A stretch of 64,000 nucleotides of DNA from Actinomyces trachealis (GCF_015711475.1 NZ_CP065027.1:186001-250000), one strand, 5' to 3'. Numbered from the stretch's first letter, positions 18,269-28,234 are shown. A program made the numbers and translations. The notes: generated by a model from the letters alone, not told the origin.

Positions 18269-21200
18269 TCAGACCCTCGCCAGCAGCTTGCTGATGCGCT
18301 GCACACTTACCTTCCGGCTGGTGCCCAGGGTTTGGGCGAACAGGCTCACCCGCAGCTCCTCCAACATCCAGCGCGCCTCGGCCAGCACCGCCTCATTCCC
18401 GGCGTCGGCAGTATGCGCCGCTGCCCGCGAACGTGCCGCCGCCACCATCTCTTCGGCCTGGTGCACCTGGTAGACCAGTGCCGCGTCCTGGTGGGGGGAG
18501 GTCTGTGCCTTCTCCACACGCAGGGTCAGCGCCCGCAGGAAACGCGGCAGATGCGCCAACTGCTCGGCGGGCGTCGCGGCCACGAAGCCGTCGTAGACGA
18601 GCGTGGCCGCATGCTCACGCACCTCCTGCAGCGTGCCCAGCAGCGTCAGGGAGGTCGACGCCGTCACCGTCCTCTCCACCTCCCGCAGGGCGGTCAAGGT
18701 CACCGCCACCTGCTGGACCACCCGGTAGACCTCGTCTTCCAGATCACGGCGCATCACGGTCACAAGCTGCTCGAAAGCCTCCCGCTCGCGCAGCCCCGAC
18801 AGCTTGGTCTCCGTCAACCCAGCCCCGTCCAACTTGGCTTGTTCCACCCAGTGCGCGGCGACGATGCGAGCTGCCGCCAGCTGGATATCCGCCACCAGGG
18901 TCTCGGTGCTCCGGTAGGGGGATGCCGCGAGCGCCAGCGTCTCCTTAGCGTTCCAACGGCTCGTCACCCGGACTGTGGGCAGCACCGTGCGCGCCAGCGC
19001 CAGAGCAATCACGCCCGCACTGTGCTCGCGCGCCTGTGCGGCGGCGTCACCCAGGATCCGCAGATCCGCGCTCAGGGGGCCCGTGGCCACCAGAGCCGGG
19101 TAGCCACGCACCACCAGCCCCGCCCGGCCCGTGGTCTCCACGACCTGGGGGATGGTGCTGCGCGTTGGCCCCTCCAGCCCGATGACCCCCGTGGGCCAGT
19201 CGTTCAAGCCTGTCTTCTCCGCTAGGCCCGAGCGTGGGGCACCGTTGCGGCCACCAGCTGCCTTGCCCGAAGCCCCGCCACTGCCAGCAGAGCCAGTCCC
19301 TGATACGCTGGCGCCGTCCCTGCCGTGCCCTTTGCCGCTTTGGCGCCCACGCTTGCGGTTCTCGCGTTGCTGCGCCTCGGCCATGGCCTGCGCCAGGGCG
19401 CCACGCACCACCGAGCGCACCGCCTGCTGCGAGCGGCCCGCCAGGCGCTTCTGCAAGGCCACCAGGTCCTTGTCCCGCCCGATCTCCCTACTAGCGGCGT
19501 CCAGCGCCACAAAGGACATGCGCAGGTACTTGGGCAGCCGGTCTTCGGCTTCTGCCCAGTCGGCTTCCGTGATTTCTACGTCCCGTAGGCGCGAGACAAC
19601 CGTACTGAATGCCTCCCGGAAGCTCACCTCCGGTGCGTTTGCCTGCGCACCCAATGACGGTGCTGCCCCACCGTCGGGTGCAATGTCACCAGCGGTTTGC
19701 GCTCCCGCACTCGCACTACCTGCGACTCTGCCAGAGCCAACAGTACGTCCAACAATACTTCCGGCCCCGTACTCCTTACGCAGCACCGCCCAGACCTGGG
19801 CGCCCACATCCGGGGCAGGCACCAGCTGGCGGCGCACCCGCTTGGGCAGCGCCCGGATCGTGGCCACCACCAGCTCGGGGCGCATACCCGGCACCAGCCA
19901 GTCAAAGCCGCCCGGCTCCAGCCGCCCCAGCACCTCCACCGGCACCAGCAGGCTCACCCCGTCAGCTGGGTGTCCGGGCTCGAACACGTACTCCAAGCCC
20001 AGGGTCAGGTCCCCCTGGACCCACTGATCCGGGTAGGCGTGCTCAAGGTCGACGTCGTCTCCCCCAGGCAGCAGCAACTCGCGCGTGTAGTCCAGCAGCT
20101 GGGGGTGGCGGCTCTTCTCCCGCTTCCACCAGGCGTCAAAGTCGTTGGCCCCGTAGACCGTCTCCGGCAGCAGGTCGTCATAGAAGGCGAACAGGGCGGA
20201 GTCGTCGGCCAGCAGCCCGTGCTCACGCCGACGCCGCTCCACGTCCCCCAGCTCCTCCACCAGCTCCCGGTTGCGCTGCACGAAACCGTGCCGGGCGTGC
20301 CAGTCGCCCTCCACCAGGGCGGAGCGAATGAACATCTCCCGGGCCACCTCGCGTGCGGAGGCTGAGTCGACGCTGGCCAGCGTAACCGGCCGGTCGGCCA
20401 CCAGCGTCATGCCGTACAGCAGCACCTTCTCGTGCACCATCGCGGCCCCGTGGCGCGTGGACCAGTAGGGCTCGCCGTGCACCCGCTTGAGCAGGCCCGC
20501 GCGCCCGGCCACCTCCTCCACCCAGCGGGAATCCACCTTGGCCACGGTGCGGGCGAACAAGCGGCTGGTCTCCACCAGCTCCGCCGTCATCACCCAGTCG
20601 TAGGTCTTGCGGCGCAGCCCTGAGCCCGGCCAGACCGTGAAGCGGGTACCGCGTGCCCCGGCGTACTCGCGCCGTCGCTCATCCCAGTTACCCACGTTGG
20701 ACAGCAGCCCCACCAGCAGGGAGCGGTGGATCGCGTCGGCGTCGGGGGTGTCGGCGCTGCGCCCCAGGGCAACGACGGCAGCCGCCACGTCCCCATGGGC
20801 GATCTGGGCGGCGTGCGTGCCCGGCTCCAGGGCCTGCCCGGCGACCCGGATGGCGCGGGCGGTGGGCAGCTCCACGGGGGCGGCGTCCAGCCCCAGGGGG
20901 CGGGCCAGCTGACGCAGCTGGGTGTGGACGTCCTGCCATTCACGCACCCGCAGGTAGTGCAGGAACTCGTTGCGGCACATCCGGCGGAAGGCGGAGCCGG
21001 AGAGTTCGCGCTGCTGGGTGCGCAGGTAGCGCCACAGGTTCAGGTAGGTCAGGAAGTCGCTGCTGGTGTCGGCGAAGCGCCGGTGCAGGGCGTCGGCGGC
21101 CTCCTGGCGGTCTACCGGGCGCTCGCGCACGTCCTGGATGGACAGCGCCGAGACGATCACCATGACCTCTCCGACGCAGCCCAGCTCCCCAGCCTCCAGC

Positions 21201-22930
21201 AGCATCCGGCCCAGGCGGGGGTCGATAGGCAGGCGGGCCAGGCGGCGGCCGACGGCGGTCAGGCGGGGCCCCCGGCGGCTGGGGCGGGTGGTGGCGGCGT
21301 CTGGGGGCTCGATGGCCCCGATCTCGGTGAGCAGTTGCACGCCATCGCGGATGGAACGGGTCTCTGGGGAGTCGATGAAGGGAAAGTTTTCCACGGCCCC
21401 CAGGCCCAGGGCCGCCATCTGCAAGATCACGGAGGCCAGGGAGGTGCGCAGGATTTCCGGCTCGGTGTACTCGGGGCGCGCCGCGAAGTCCGCCTCCGAG
21501 TAGAGCCGGATGGTGACGCCGTCGGCCACACGCCCACAGCGGCCTGAGCGCTGGGAAGCGCTGGCTTGGCTGATCGGCTCAATGGGCAGGCGCTGCACCT
21601 TGGTGCGGTTGGAGTAGCGGGAGATGCGCGCCAGGCCGGGGTCCACTACGTAGCGGATGCCGGGGACGGTCAGGGCGGTCTCCGCAACGTTGGTGGCCAG
21701 CACGATGCGGCGGCAGCTGTGCGGCTCGAAGACGCGGTGCTGCTCGGCGGCGCTCAGGCGGGAGAAAAGCGGCACCACCTCCACTGCGCCGGGGGTGCGG
21801 CTGCGGCCATCGGGGGTGTAGCGGGGGCCCAGGTGGTCCATGAGGGCGGACTCAGTGTCGCGGATGTCCCGCTCACCGGCCAGGAACACCAGGATGTCGC
21901 CGGGGCCGGTAGCCATGAGTTCGTCGACGGCGTCCAGGATGCCGGTGACCTGGTCGCGTTCCTCTTCGGCCTGATGCGGTGCGGAACCGGTGCGGCCATG
22001 CCCCTTGCCGTTACTGCCGGGAGCACCGCCTGCGCCGTCGTGTTCATTGGTGCCTGATGCCGTTGCGGCCCCGGCGTCGGGAACCAAGGGCCGGTAGCGG
22101 ATCTCAACGGGGTAGGTGCGCCCGGAGACCTCGACCACGGGCACGGGCTGGCGGCTGGCTGATCCCGGCTCGCCCGCCGCGTGGCGCCCGAAGTGCTTGG
22201 CGAAGCGCGCCGAGTCGATGGTGGCGGAGGTAATGATGACTTTGAGGTCGGGGCGCTGGGGCAGCAGCCGGGCCAGGTAGCCCAGGATGAAGTCGATGTT
22301 GAGGCTGCGCTCGTGCGCCTCGTCCACGATGATCGTGTCGTAGCGGCGCAGCTGGGGGTCGGACTGGATTTCGGCCAGGAGAATGCCGTCGGTCATGAGT
22401 TTGACCAGGGTCTGGGGGCCGACCTCCTCGGTGAAGCGCACCTGGTAGCCGACCACCCCGTCGCGCCCGATGGGGGTGCCCAGCTCATGGGCGATGCGTT
22501 CGGCTACGGAGCGGGCGGCGATGCGGCGCGGCTGGGTGTGCCCGATCATGCCGTCCACGCCTCGGCCTAGCTCCAGGCAGATCTTGGGCAGCTGGGTGGT
22601 CTTGCCTGAGCCCGTCTCCCCGGCCACGATCACCACCTGGTTGTCGCGGATCGCGGCGGCGATCTCCTCGCGGCGGGCGCTGACGGGCAGCTCGGCGGGG
22701 TAGGAGATGGTGGGGACGGCGGCGGCACGTGCCGCCAACTGCTGGGGGGTGAAGCCGGGCCAGGTGCTGGGCCGCTTAGGGCGGTGCGTCCCGGGGCGGC
22801 CGGGGCGGCCAGGCCCGGCGTGGTGGTGCCGACGGCGGGGGCAGGGCTGCTCGCTGTGCTCACTGGGACGGTCCATAGATGGCCTATTGTCACCCAGGCC
22901 GACCGCAGGCCGCGATATGCCGATATCCAC
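18269..22930 (-). CDS. hrpA: DEAH-box ATP-dependent RNA helicase HrpA
   Basis: A 1553-residue DExH helicase. Walker A GETGSGKTT is at about residues 102-110, DEAH (IIVDEAHERSLNIDF) at about 198, motif III as SAT, and motif VI in SQASASQRSGRCGRV. Winged-helix, ratchet and OB-fold regions follow, then a long DUF3418 C-terminal domain as in HrpA. Two low-complexity Gly/Ser/Ala-rich insertions (about residues 290-325 and 1195-1245) lengthen it beyond the usual 1300. The first 60 residues are His/Pro/Arg-rich; an ATG at 22876 is an alternative start. HrpA is linked to mRNA processing and stalled-ribosome rescue in other bacteria. Confidence 0.92.
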   Translation of the reverse strand: MDIGISRPAVGLGDNRPSMDRPSEHSEQPCPRRRHHHAGPGRPGRPGTHRPKRPSTWPGFTPQQLAARAAAVPTISYPAELPVSARREEIAAAIRDNQVVIVAGETGSGKTTQLPKICLELGRGVDGMIGHTQPRRIAARSVAERIAHELGTPIGRDGVVGYQVRFTEEVGPQTLVKLMTDGILLAEIQSDPQLRRYDTIIVDEAHERSLNIDFILGYLARLLPQRPDLKVIITSATIDSARFAKHFGRHAAGEPGSASRQPVPVVEVSGRTYPVEIRYRPLVPDAGAATASGTNEHDGAGGAPGSNGKGHGRTGSAPHQAEEERDQVTGILDAVDELMATGPGDILVFLAGERDIRDTESALMDHLGPRYTPDGRSRTPGAVEVVPLFSRLSAAEQHRVFEPHSCRRIVLATNVAETALTVPGIRYVVDPGLARISRYSNRTKVQRLPIEPISQASASQRSGRCGRVADGVTIRLYSEADFAARPEYTEPEILRTSLASVILQMAALGLGAVENFPFIDSPETRSIRDGVQLLTEIGAIEPPDAATTRPSRRGPRLTAVGRRLARLPIDPRLGRMLLEAGELGCVGEVMVIVSALSIQDVRERPVDRQEAADALHRRFADTSSDFLTYLNLWRYLRTQQRELSGSAFRRMCRNEFLHYLRVREWQDVHTQLRQLARPLGLDAAPVELPTARAIRVAGQALEPGTHAAQIAHGDVAAAVVALGRSADTPDADAIHRSLLVGLLSNVGNWDERRREYAGARGTRFTVWPGSGLRRKTYDWVMTAELVETSRLFARTVAKVDSRWVEEVAGRAGLLKRVHGEPYWSTRHGAAMVHEKVLLYGMTLVADRPVTLASVDSASAREVAREMFIRSALVEGDWHARHGFVQRNRELVEELGDVERRRREHGLLADDSALFAFYDDLLPETVYGANDFDAWWKREKSRHPQLLDYTRELLLPGGDDVDLEHAYPDQWVQGDLTLGLEYVFEPGHPADGVSLLVPVEVLGRLEPGGFDWLVPGMRPELVVATIRALPKRVRRQLVPAPDVGAQVWAVLRKEYGAGSIVGRTVGSGRVAGSASAGAQTAGDIAPDGGAAPSLGAQANAPEVSFREAFSTVVSRLRDVEITEADWAEAEDRLPKYLRMSFVALDAASREIGRDKDLVALQKRLAGRSQQAVRSVVRGALAQAMAEAQQRENRKRGRQSGKGHGRDGASVSGTGSAGSGGASGKAAGGRNGAPRSGLAEKTGLNDWPTGVIGLEGPTRSTIPQVVETTGRAGLVVRGYPALVATGPLSADLRILGDAAAQAREHSAGVIALALARTVLPTVRVTSRWNAKETLALAASPYRSTETLVADIQLAAARIVAAHWVEQAKLDGAGLTETKLSGLREREAFEQLVTVMRRDLEDEVYRVVQQVAVTLTALREVERTVTASTSLTLLGTLQEVREHAATLVYDGFVAATPAEQLAHLPRFLRALTLRVEKAQTSPHQDAALVYQVHQAEEMVAAARSRAAAHTADAGNEAVLAEARWMLEELRVSLFAQTLGTSRKVSVQRISKLLARV

Positions 22931-23072
22931 TCCCAGGGCTGGGGCCTGGGAGCGCAGCTGGGCTTAGGTGGACAACCTGCGGGCTGGCAGGCGTCGCAAT
23001 GCCTTCCCACGCCCTATCATCCACCGTCATCTGTGAAGAGCCAGGAATCAGTCCAGACTTACGCCCGCCAAG

Positions 23073-23390
23073 TCACGTTGGCTTGAAACCAGTGACCGCA
23101 TCACCGGGGGCGATGACGATCAGGAACTGGTTGTGCAGGCTGTGCTGGAGGTACTTCCCGTACTCGATCCTGTCCCTGGTGCGCCCGTTGCGTAGATCCG
23201 TGGGGATGAAGGCGCCTGCGTGCGGGCTGGTGAAGTGCGCACCGTGATAGGACCGGAATCGGAGACATGCAAAGCAGCCGTCGCATCCCTAAACCGGCAC
23301 TTGTGGGTCTTCTCGCTTCTCCACAAACATGTTGTATTTCCCCAGTGTGATGTCCTTGCCACCAATGGTTATGGACTGGCATTTGTTATC
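23073..23390 (-). pseudogene. Degraded fragment of an unrecognised protein, interrupted by TAG
   Basis: The reverse strand reads as one frame broken by a TAG at 23289-23291. Upstream of the stop are residues such as SITIGGKDITLGKYN and VEKREDPQVPV. Downstream are SPHAGAFIPTDLRNGRTRDR and HNQFLIVIAPGDAVTGF, then a stop at 23073. The composition is protein-like, unlike the other frames, but I could not assign a family. The 5' end abuts an oppositely oriented exonuclease fragment with no start codon of its own. It is probably a remnant left by a rearrangement. Confidence 0.4.
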
Positions 23391-23394
23391 CGCC

Positions 23395-23650
23395 ACCGGC
23401 AAGCTCCGCCCCACCATCCTCGGCGTGCACCCGCTGCCACCCAGCGAAAGCAATATGAGGCCGTGGCGCCAGCAGCTGGCCAAAGTCGTCGCCCAACATC
23501 AGCCGGGGACCATGCCAGCCGGGCTGATCGTGGCCGGGGACTTCAACGCCACCTTGGACACCGGGCCCCTACGGAACCTGGGCTCCTACGCCGACGCCGG
23601 GGTGCAGGCGGGAATCAGTGGGGCCGGTTGCGCGAGCCATATGTCCCGAA
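23395..23650 (+). pseudogene. Fragment of an endonuclease/exonuclease/phosphatase family gene
   Basis: The frame reads TILGVHPLPP, then W-R-Q-Q-L, then LIVAGDFNATLDTGPLRNLG. This is the C-terminal half of the endonuclease/exonuclease/phosphatase (EEP) fold, where VHPLPP and GDFNAT are catalytic-site phrases. The N-terminal catalytic part and the terminal DHV segment are both missing, and the frame runs on into the antisense of the hydrolase gene. It is a truncated remnant with no plausible start. Confidence 0.65.
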
Positions 23651-23668
23651 CCTGCGGAGGTGATGGGC

Positions 23669-24499
23669 TCAGGCTAAATGCCGCACCATCCAGTCCACGC
23701 CCAGCCGCGCCACCTCAGCCAGGGCCTGCTCGTGGTTGTCGGCCTGCACCTGCGCCATCTGGGAACCCTGGGGCAGCATCTGGAAGCCCTGCGCCGCCGC
23801 CTCCGCCGTGTCCGGGAACTCATTGGCCAGCGCCCCATGCAACAGCAGCACCGGCCACGGCACCTCTGCCAGCACCTTCTCCGGCTCCTGCATGGACACA
23901 TCCACCAGAGTTTCCTTGCTCAGCACGTCCCACTGGCGCCCATTGGCGTTGTCATCGGGGACGCGCGTCAACCCGTGCTGGTCCAGCTCGTCAAGCTGCT
24001 CAGGGGAGAAGACCTCCTCCCACAGGATCGACTGCGGCCCCATGATCGTGCCCACCGCCACCGCCGCGCGCACCAGTTCCGGGCTGGCCAGCAGCGCCGC
24101 CGTCGCCCCGAAACCGTTCGCGTGCACACCCTGGCGCGTGAAACCCCGCTCCGCCAGCCAACCAGACACCGCCCGCAGGTCCTCCACCTCACCAGCCAAG
24201 GTGATGACGTCGTCATCAGACTCACCCAGGCCAGAGAAGTCAAAAGCTAAAGTAGCTAAGTCAGCCTCCCGATAGGCGGCCCCCACGTGGTCCAGCCGCC
24301 CCGCCAACCCATGCCGGTCCGTCAGGAAGTCATGCACCAGGATCACCACACCCAGGTCCCGGGCGGCATCCTGCCCAGCCGCCTTCACTGCGGCAGCGTC
24401 CTCAAGCGCCTCGGGGACGAGGGGCTCAGCACCCTCTGGCAGCTCCAAAGTGGCGGCAAGAGTGATGCCGCGGGGGGTGTCGATACGAATGTCAGGCAT
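23669..24499 (-). CDS. Alpha/beta hydrolase
   Basis: A 276-residue serine hydrolase-like protein. It shows the fold's oxyanion/HG-like LGVVILVHDFLTDRHG, a strand ending in LAFDFSGLGES, a nucleophile-elbow position reading HANGFGATA (Gly in place of the usual catalytic Ser), and late LLLHGALANEFPDT and ADNHEQA segments where acid and His usually lie. The altered elbow (GxGxxA rather than GxSxG) means catalysis is doubtful. ATG at 24499 is chosen because homology-like sequence (PDIRIDTPRGITLAATLELP) starts there; an in-frame start at 24568 would add 23 residues. It is divergent from the riboswitch-metF unit. Confidence 0.75.
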   Translation of the reverse strand: MPDIRIDTPRGITLAATLELPEGAEPLVPEALEDAAAVKAAGQDAARDLGVVILVHDFLTDRHGLAGRLDHVGAAYREADLATLAFDFSGLGESDDDVITLAGEVEDLRAVSGWLAERGFTRQGVHANGFGATAALLASPELVRAAVAVGTIMGPQSILWEEVFSPEQLDELDQHGLTRVPDDNANGRQWDVLSKETLVDVSMQEPEKVLAEVPWPVLLLHGALANEFPDTAEAAAQGFQMLPQGSQMAQVQADNHEQALAEVARLGVDWMVRHLA

Positions 24500-24638
24500 A
24501 CGTCCAAAGTAAGGCAGACCAGCCTCGCCCAACGAGATGATTTGTTGCGCTCGAAGCGTGACCCCCAACTTGCGGCCCCGCCCCAGTTATGGACGCCGCT
24601 TGCACCAGGACCAACGGTCCCGTTATTGTCCAAGCCGT

Positions 24639-24718
24639 CCATCCAGAGCGGCTGAGAGACCTGGCTCAATGACGCCGCAGCAACCCCACAAGGCGGGTGC
24701 TTCAGCCAGGACCGATGG
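24639..24718 (+). promoter_or_regulatory. SAM-I (S-box) riboswitch upstream of metF
   Basis: The core CCAGAGCGGCTGAGAGA, then CTGGCTCAATGACGCC, then CAGCAACC, then GGTGC matches the S-box aptamer that binds S-adenosylmethionine. P1 pairs CCATC (24639-24643) with GATGG (24714-24718). The GGAG ribosome site of metF (24717-24720) overlaps the 3' strand of P1. Ligand-stabilised P1 would therefore mask translation start directly, with no separate terminator. The P4 arm is unusually short. Confidence 0.85.
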
Positions 24719-24725
24719 AGAGCAA

Positions 24726-25751
24726 ATGACAGAAGCCACCCAAACCACCAAACCGCCAGGCTCCATCCCTACCCTGTCCATGGAGCTGTTCCCACCGCGC
24801 CCCGGGCGCCTGTCCTCCCAGACCTGGGGTGCCCTGGACCGCCTGCTTGGCATGGTGCCTGACTTCGTTTCCGTCACCTACCGGCCCATCTTCACCACCA
24901 GTGCCACCCCCACCGGGCTCGCCAACCCCGTTAGCGTGCTCCCGCAACGCAACCCCTCCGAGGACGTCATCACCCACGTCATCGCCACCACCCAGGTGCC
25001 CCTCATGGCGCACCTGACCTGCATCGGCTACACCAAACGGGATGTGGTGGGCATCGTGCGCAGCTTCCTGGACCTGGGCGTGCGCCGTTTCCTGGCCCTG
25101 CGCGGCGACCCACCTCCCGGCTGCCGCATTGACCAACTCTCCGGAGAGCTGCGCTACGCCCACGAACTGGTGGAAGTCATCCGGGAGGTCGAGGCCGAGT
25201 ACTTCGACGACGGCGCCCAGCACGTGCAGATCGCCGTCGCCGCCTACCCCGCCGCCATGGACCATGGCCAAGAGGTTGAGATCCTAGGTGTCAAACAGGC
25301 TGCTGGCGCGGACCTGGCCATCACCCAGGTCTTCTACGACCCAGACGACTACCTGGCCCTCACCCGAGCCTGCACCTACTCCGGCGTCACCCTACCGATC
25401 CTGCCCGGCCTCATGCCCCTGACCGACCTGGGACGCCTCACCCGCCTGGAGTCCCTCACCGGCGTCAACGTACCCAACCACCTGCGCCAGGCACTGGCCG
25501 GTGAGCGCAGCGCCGCCCAGTTCTCCCGCGGCATTGACGCCACCCTCCAACTGGCCACCGACCTCATTGCCGGAGGGGCCCCCGGTCTGCACCTCTACAC
25601 CTTCAACCGCGCCCGCCCCACGATCGACGTCGTCAGCCAGCTGCGGGTGGGAGGCATCCTGGGCGGCAACCCGCCCAACCGGCGCACCCGCCGCGAGGTC
25701 GTCCACGCCTACCTCAACGCCACCCCCGGCGGAGACCGCCGAATGCCGTAG
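24726..25751 (+). CDS. metF: 5,10-methylenetetrahydrofolate reductase
   Basis: FAD enzyme that makes 5-methyltetrahydrofolate, the methyl donor for methionine synthesis. It is a TIM barrel beginning SMELFPPRPG (catalytic Glu), followed by VSVTYRP, LMAHLTCIG, FLALRGDPPPG and DLAITQVFYDPD, the conserved order for MetF. At 341 residues it carries a modest C-terminal extension. The ATG at 24726 has GGAG five bases upstream. That ribosome site lies within the riboswitch P1 stem, so translation should fall when SAM is plentiful. It is followed 71 bases later by metE, which uses its product. Confidence 0.93.
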   Translation: MTEATQTTKPPGSIPTLSMELFPPRPGRLSSQTWGALDRLLGMVPDFVSVTYRPIFTTSATPTGLANPVSVLPQRNPSEDVITHVIATTQVPLMAHLTCIGYTKRDVVGIVRSFLDLGVRRFLALRGDPPPGCRIDQLSGELRYAHELVEVIREVEAEYFDDGAQHVQIAVAAYPAAMDHGQEVEILGVKQAAGADLAITQVFYDPDDYLALTRACTYSGVTLPILPGLMPLTDLGRLTRLESLTGVNVPNHLRQALAGERSAAQFSRGIDATLQLATDLIAGGAPGLHLYTFNRARPTIDVVSQLRVGGILGGNPPNRRTRREVVHAYLNATPGGDRRMP

Positions 25752-25822
25752 GCGGCCCCCACACCACCAACGGCGCCGCCAGGCGCCCCAAACCCCAACC
25801 AAGAAACCGAGAAAGCACCACC

Positions 25823-28234
25823 ATGACCGCTTCCACCCCGGCCCCCACTGTCGCCCCCACCGTCCCCAACCAGCCACTGCCACCAGCCACCATCCTCGGC
25901 TACCCACGCATTGGCGCCGACCGTGAACTCAAGCGCGCCGTCGAGGCCTACTGGAAGGGCACCCTGGACGAGACCGACCTGCGTGCCACCGCCGCCGAAC
26001 TACGCCAAACCACCCGCACCCACCTGCGTGAACTCGGCCTGACCGGCACCGCCGCCGTCCCCGCCGACTTCACCTACTACGACCAGGTTCTTCAGGTCAC
26101 CACTGCCTTTGGCGCCCTGCCCGAGCGCTTCGTTGACCTGCGTGGCACTGCCGCCGAGGGCCACCCCGGCACCAACCTGCCTGGCTTCTTCACCGCCGCC
26201 CGCGGCGAAGGTGACAAAGCAGCCATGGAGATGACCAAATGGCTTGACTCCAACTACCACTACCTGGTCCCCGAAGTCGGCCAGGACACCGGCTTTGACT
26301 ACGTACCCGGCTTCGGCGCCGTAGACCCCACCGACGGCCCCACCGCCCAGTACCTTGAGGCCACAAACAGCGGTGAGGAGGCGCCACGCCCCGTCGTCGT
26401 GGGCCCCGTCACCTACCTGCTGCTCGCCAAGGCCACCGACGGCTCCCCCAAGAGCTTCCGCCCCCTGGACCGCCTGGACGACATCCTCCACGCCTACGGC
26501 CACCTCCTGGCCGACCTGTGGGCCGCTGGCGCCCCCTGGGTCCAGCTTGACGAGCCCGCCCTCGTCTCTGACGCCTGGGACGTGCCCCGCAGCGAGGTGC
26601 TCGCCGCCGTGCGCCGCGCCTACACCTGGATCGCCGCCATCACCGAGCGCCCCCAGGTGCTCGTCGCCGCCGGTTACGGAAGCCTTGGCGACGCCCTGCC
26701 GGTCCTCGCCCACACTGAGGTTGAGGCCATCGGCATCGACCTGGTGGCCGGGCAGGTCCCTCACGCCGACGACCTTGCCCTCCTGGGTGGCCGCACCCTC
26801 GTGGCCGGAGTCGTCTCTGGGCGCAATATCTGGCGCTGCGACCTGGCCGCCGCCCTGGACACCCTGGAGTCCCTGCGCGCCGCCCTGCCCACCGACACCA
26901 GGATCGTCGTCTCCACCTCCACCTCACTGCAGCACGTCCCCCACGACGCCGCCCGCGAGACCTCCATCCCCGAGGACATCCGCTCCTGGCTCGCCTTCGC
27001 CGACCAGAAAGTCGCGGAGGTCCGTGTGCTCGCCACCGCCCTGGAACAGGGGCGCGACGCCGTCGCCCCCGAACTGGAACTCGATGCCCGTCTGCGCGCC
27101 GAACGCGCCGCCCACCCCGGCGTGAACCGTCCCGAGGTGCGTGCCGCCGTCGCCGCCATCACCGATGCCGACCGCACCCGCGCCCCCTACGCCAAGCGCA
27201 AAGCCGCCCAGGACAAGCGCCTAGGCCTGCCCCTCCTGCCCACCACCACCATCGGCTCATTCCCCCAGACTGCCGAGATTCGCAAGGCCCGCGCCGCCCA
27301 CCGCAAAGGTGAACTCGAAGACGCCGTTTACCAGCAGGCCATGCGTGAGGAGATCGCCAGGGTTGTGCGCCTCCAGGAGGAGATTGGCCTGGACGTGCTA
27401 GTCCACGGTGAAGCCGAGCGCAACGACATGGTGCAGTACTTCGCCGAGCTGCTCGACGGCTGCGCCACCACCGAGCACGGCTGGGTCCAGTCCTACGGCT
27501 CCCGCTGTACTCGTCCCTCCATCCTCTGGGGTGACATCACCCGCCCCGCGCCCATGACCGTCAAGTGGAGTGCCTACGCGCAGTCCCTCACTGAGAAACC
27601 TATGAAGGGTATGCTCACCGGGCCAGTCACCATCATGGCTTGGTCCTACGTGCGTGACGACGTGCCCCGGGCCCTGGTGGCAGACGAGCTTGGCCTCGCT
27701 CTGCGCGAGGAGGTGAAGGACCTGGAGGAGGCTGGGATCCCAGTGATCCAGGTGGATGAGCCCGCCATCCGCGAGACCCTGCCGCTGCGCCTGGCTGACC
27801 GCCCCGAATACCTCAAGTGGTCCGTCGGCTCCTTTCGTTTAGCCACCGGCTCTGCCGAGCCCACCACCCAGATCCACACGCACCTGTGCTACTCCGAGTT
27901 CGATGTGGTGATCGACGCCGTCGACCATCTGGACGCTGACGTGACCTCCATCGAGGCCTCCCGGTCCCGTATGGACATACTGCCAGCCGTGGCAGAGCAC
28001 GGTTTTGAGCGTCAACTCGGACCAGGTGTGTGGGACATCCACTCCCCGCGTGTGCCCAGTGTGGAGGAGTGCACCAGGCTGCTGGAGCGCGCCGTGGACG
28101 CCCTGGGGATCGAAAAACTGTGGTCCAACCCGGACTGTGGTCTGAAGACCCGCGCCTATGAGGAGACCCAGGCGAGCCTGCGCAACCTCGTGGCGGCCAC
28201 GGTGGCTGTGCGTGCAGCGCACGGCATGGACTGA
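25823..28234 (+). CDS. metE: Cobalamin-independent methionine synthase
   Basis: Transfers the methyl group from 5-methyltetrahydrofolate-triglutamate to homocysteine. The 803 residues form the usual double barrel: N-terminal ILGYPRIGADRELK and C-terminal LPTTTIGSFPQT. Zinc ligands are visible in HTHLCYSEF (His, Cys) and NPDCGLKTR (Cys), with the catalytic EVDEPAIRE-like segment written here as QVDEPAIRE. It lies directly after metF in the same unit, so it probably shares the SAM-responsive leader. It is convergent with cutC. Confidence 0.95.
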   Translation: MTASTPAPTVAPTVPNQPLPPATILGYPRIGADRELKRAVEAYWKGTLDETDLRATAAELRQTTRTHLRELGLTGTAAVPADFTYYDQVLQVTTAFGALPERFVDLRGTAAEGHPGTNLPGFFTAARGEGDKAAMEMTKWLDSNYHYLVPEVGQDTGFDYVPGFGAVDPTDGPTAQYLEATNSGEEAPRPVVVGPVTYLLLAKATDGSPKSFRPLDRLDDILHAYGHLLADLWAAGAPWVQLDEPALVSDAWDVPRSEVLAAVRRAYTWIAAITERPQVLVAAGYGSLGDALPVLAHTEVEAIGIDLVAGQVPHADDLALLGGRTLVAGVVSGRNIWRCDLAAALDTLESLRAALPTDTRIVVSTSTSLQHVPHDAARETSIPEDIRSWLAFADQKVAEVRVLATALEQGRDAVAPELELDARLRAERAAHPGVNRPEVRAAVAAITDADRTRAPYAKRKAAQDKRLGLPLLPTTTIGSFPQTAEIRKARAAHRKGELEDAVYQQAMREEIARVVRLQEEIGLDVLVHGEAERNDMVQYFAELLDGCATTEHGWVQSYGSRCTRPSILWGDITRPAPMTVKWSAYAQSLTEKPMKGMLTGPVTIMAWSYVRDDVPRALVADELGLALREEVKDLEEAGIPVIQVDEPAIRETLPLRLADRPEYLKWSVGSFRLATGSAEPTTQIHTHLCYSEFDVVIDAVDHLDADVTSIEASRSRMDILPAVAEHGFERQLGPGVWDIHSPRVPSVEECTRLLERAVDALGIEKLWSNPDCGLKTRAYEETQASLRNLVAATVAVRAAHGMD

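Noticed and set aside
18143-21547. Several long forward frames opposite hrpA
   Set aside because: They lie wholly within the antisense of conserved helicase motifs and read as Arg/Pro/Ala-rich noise.
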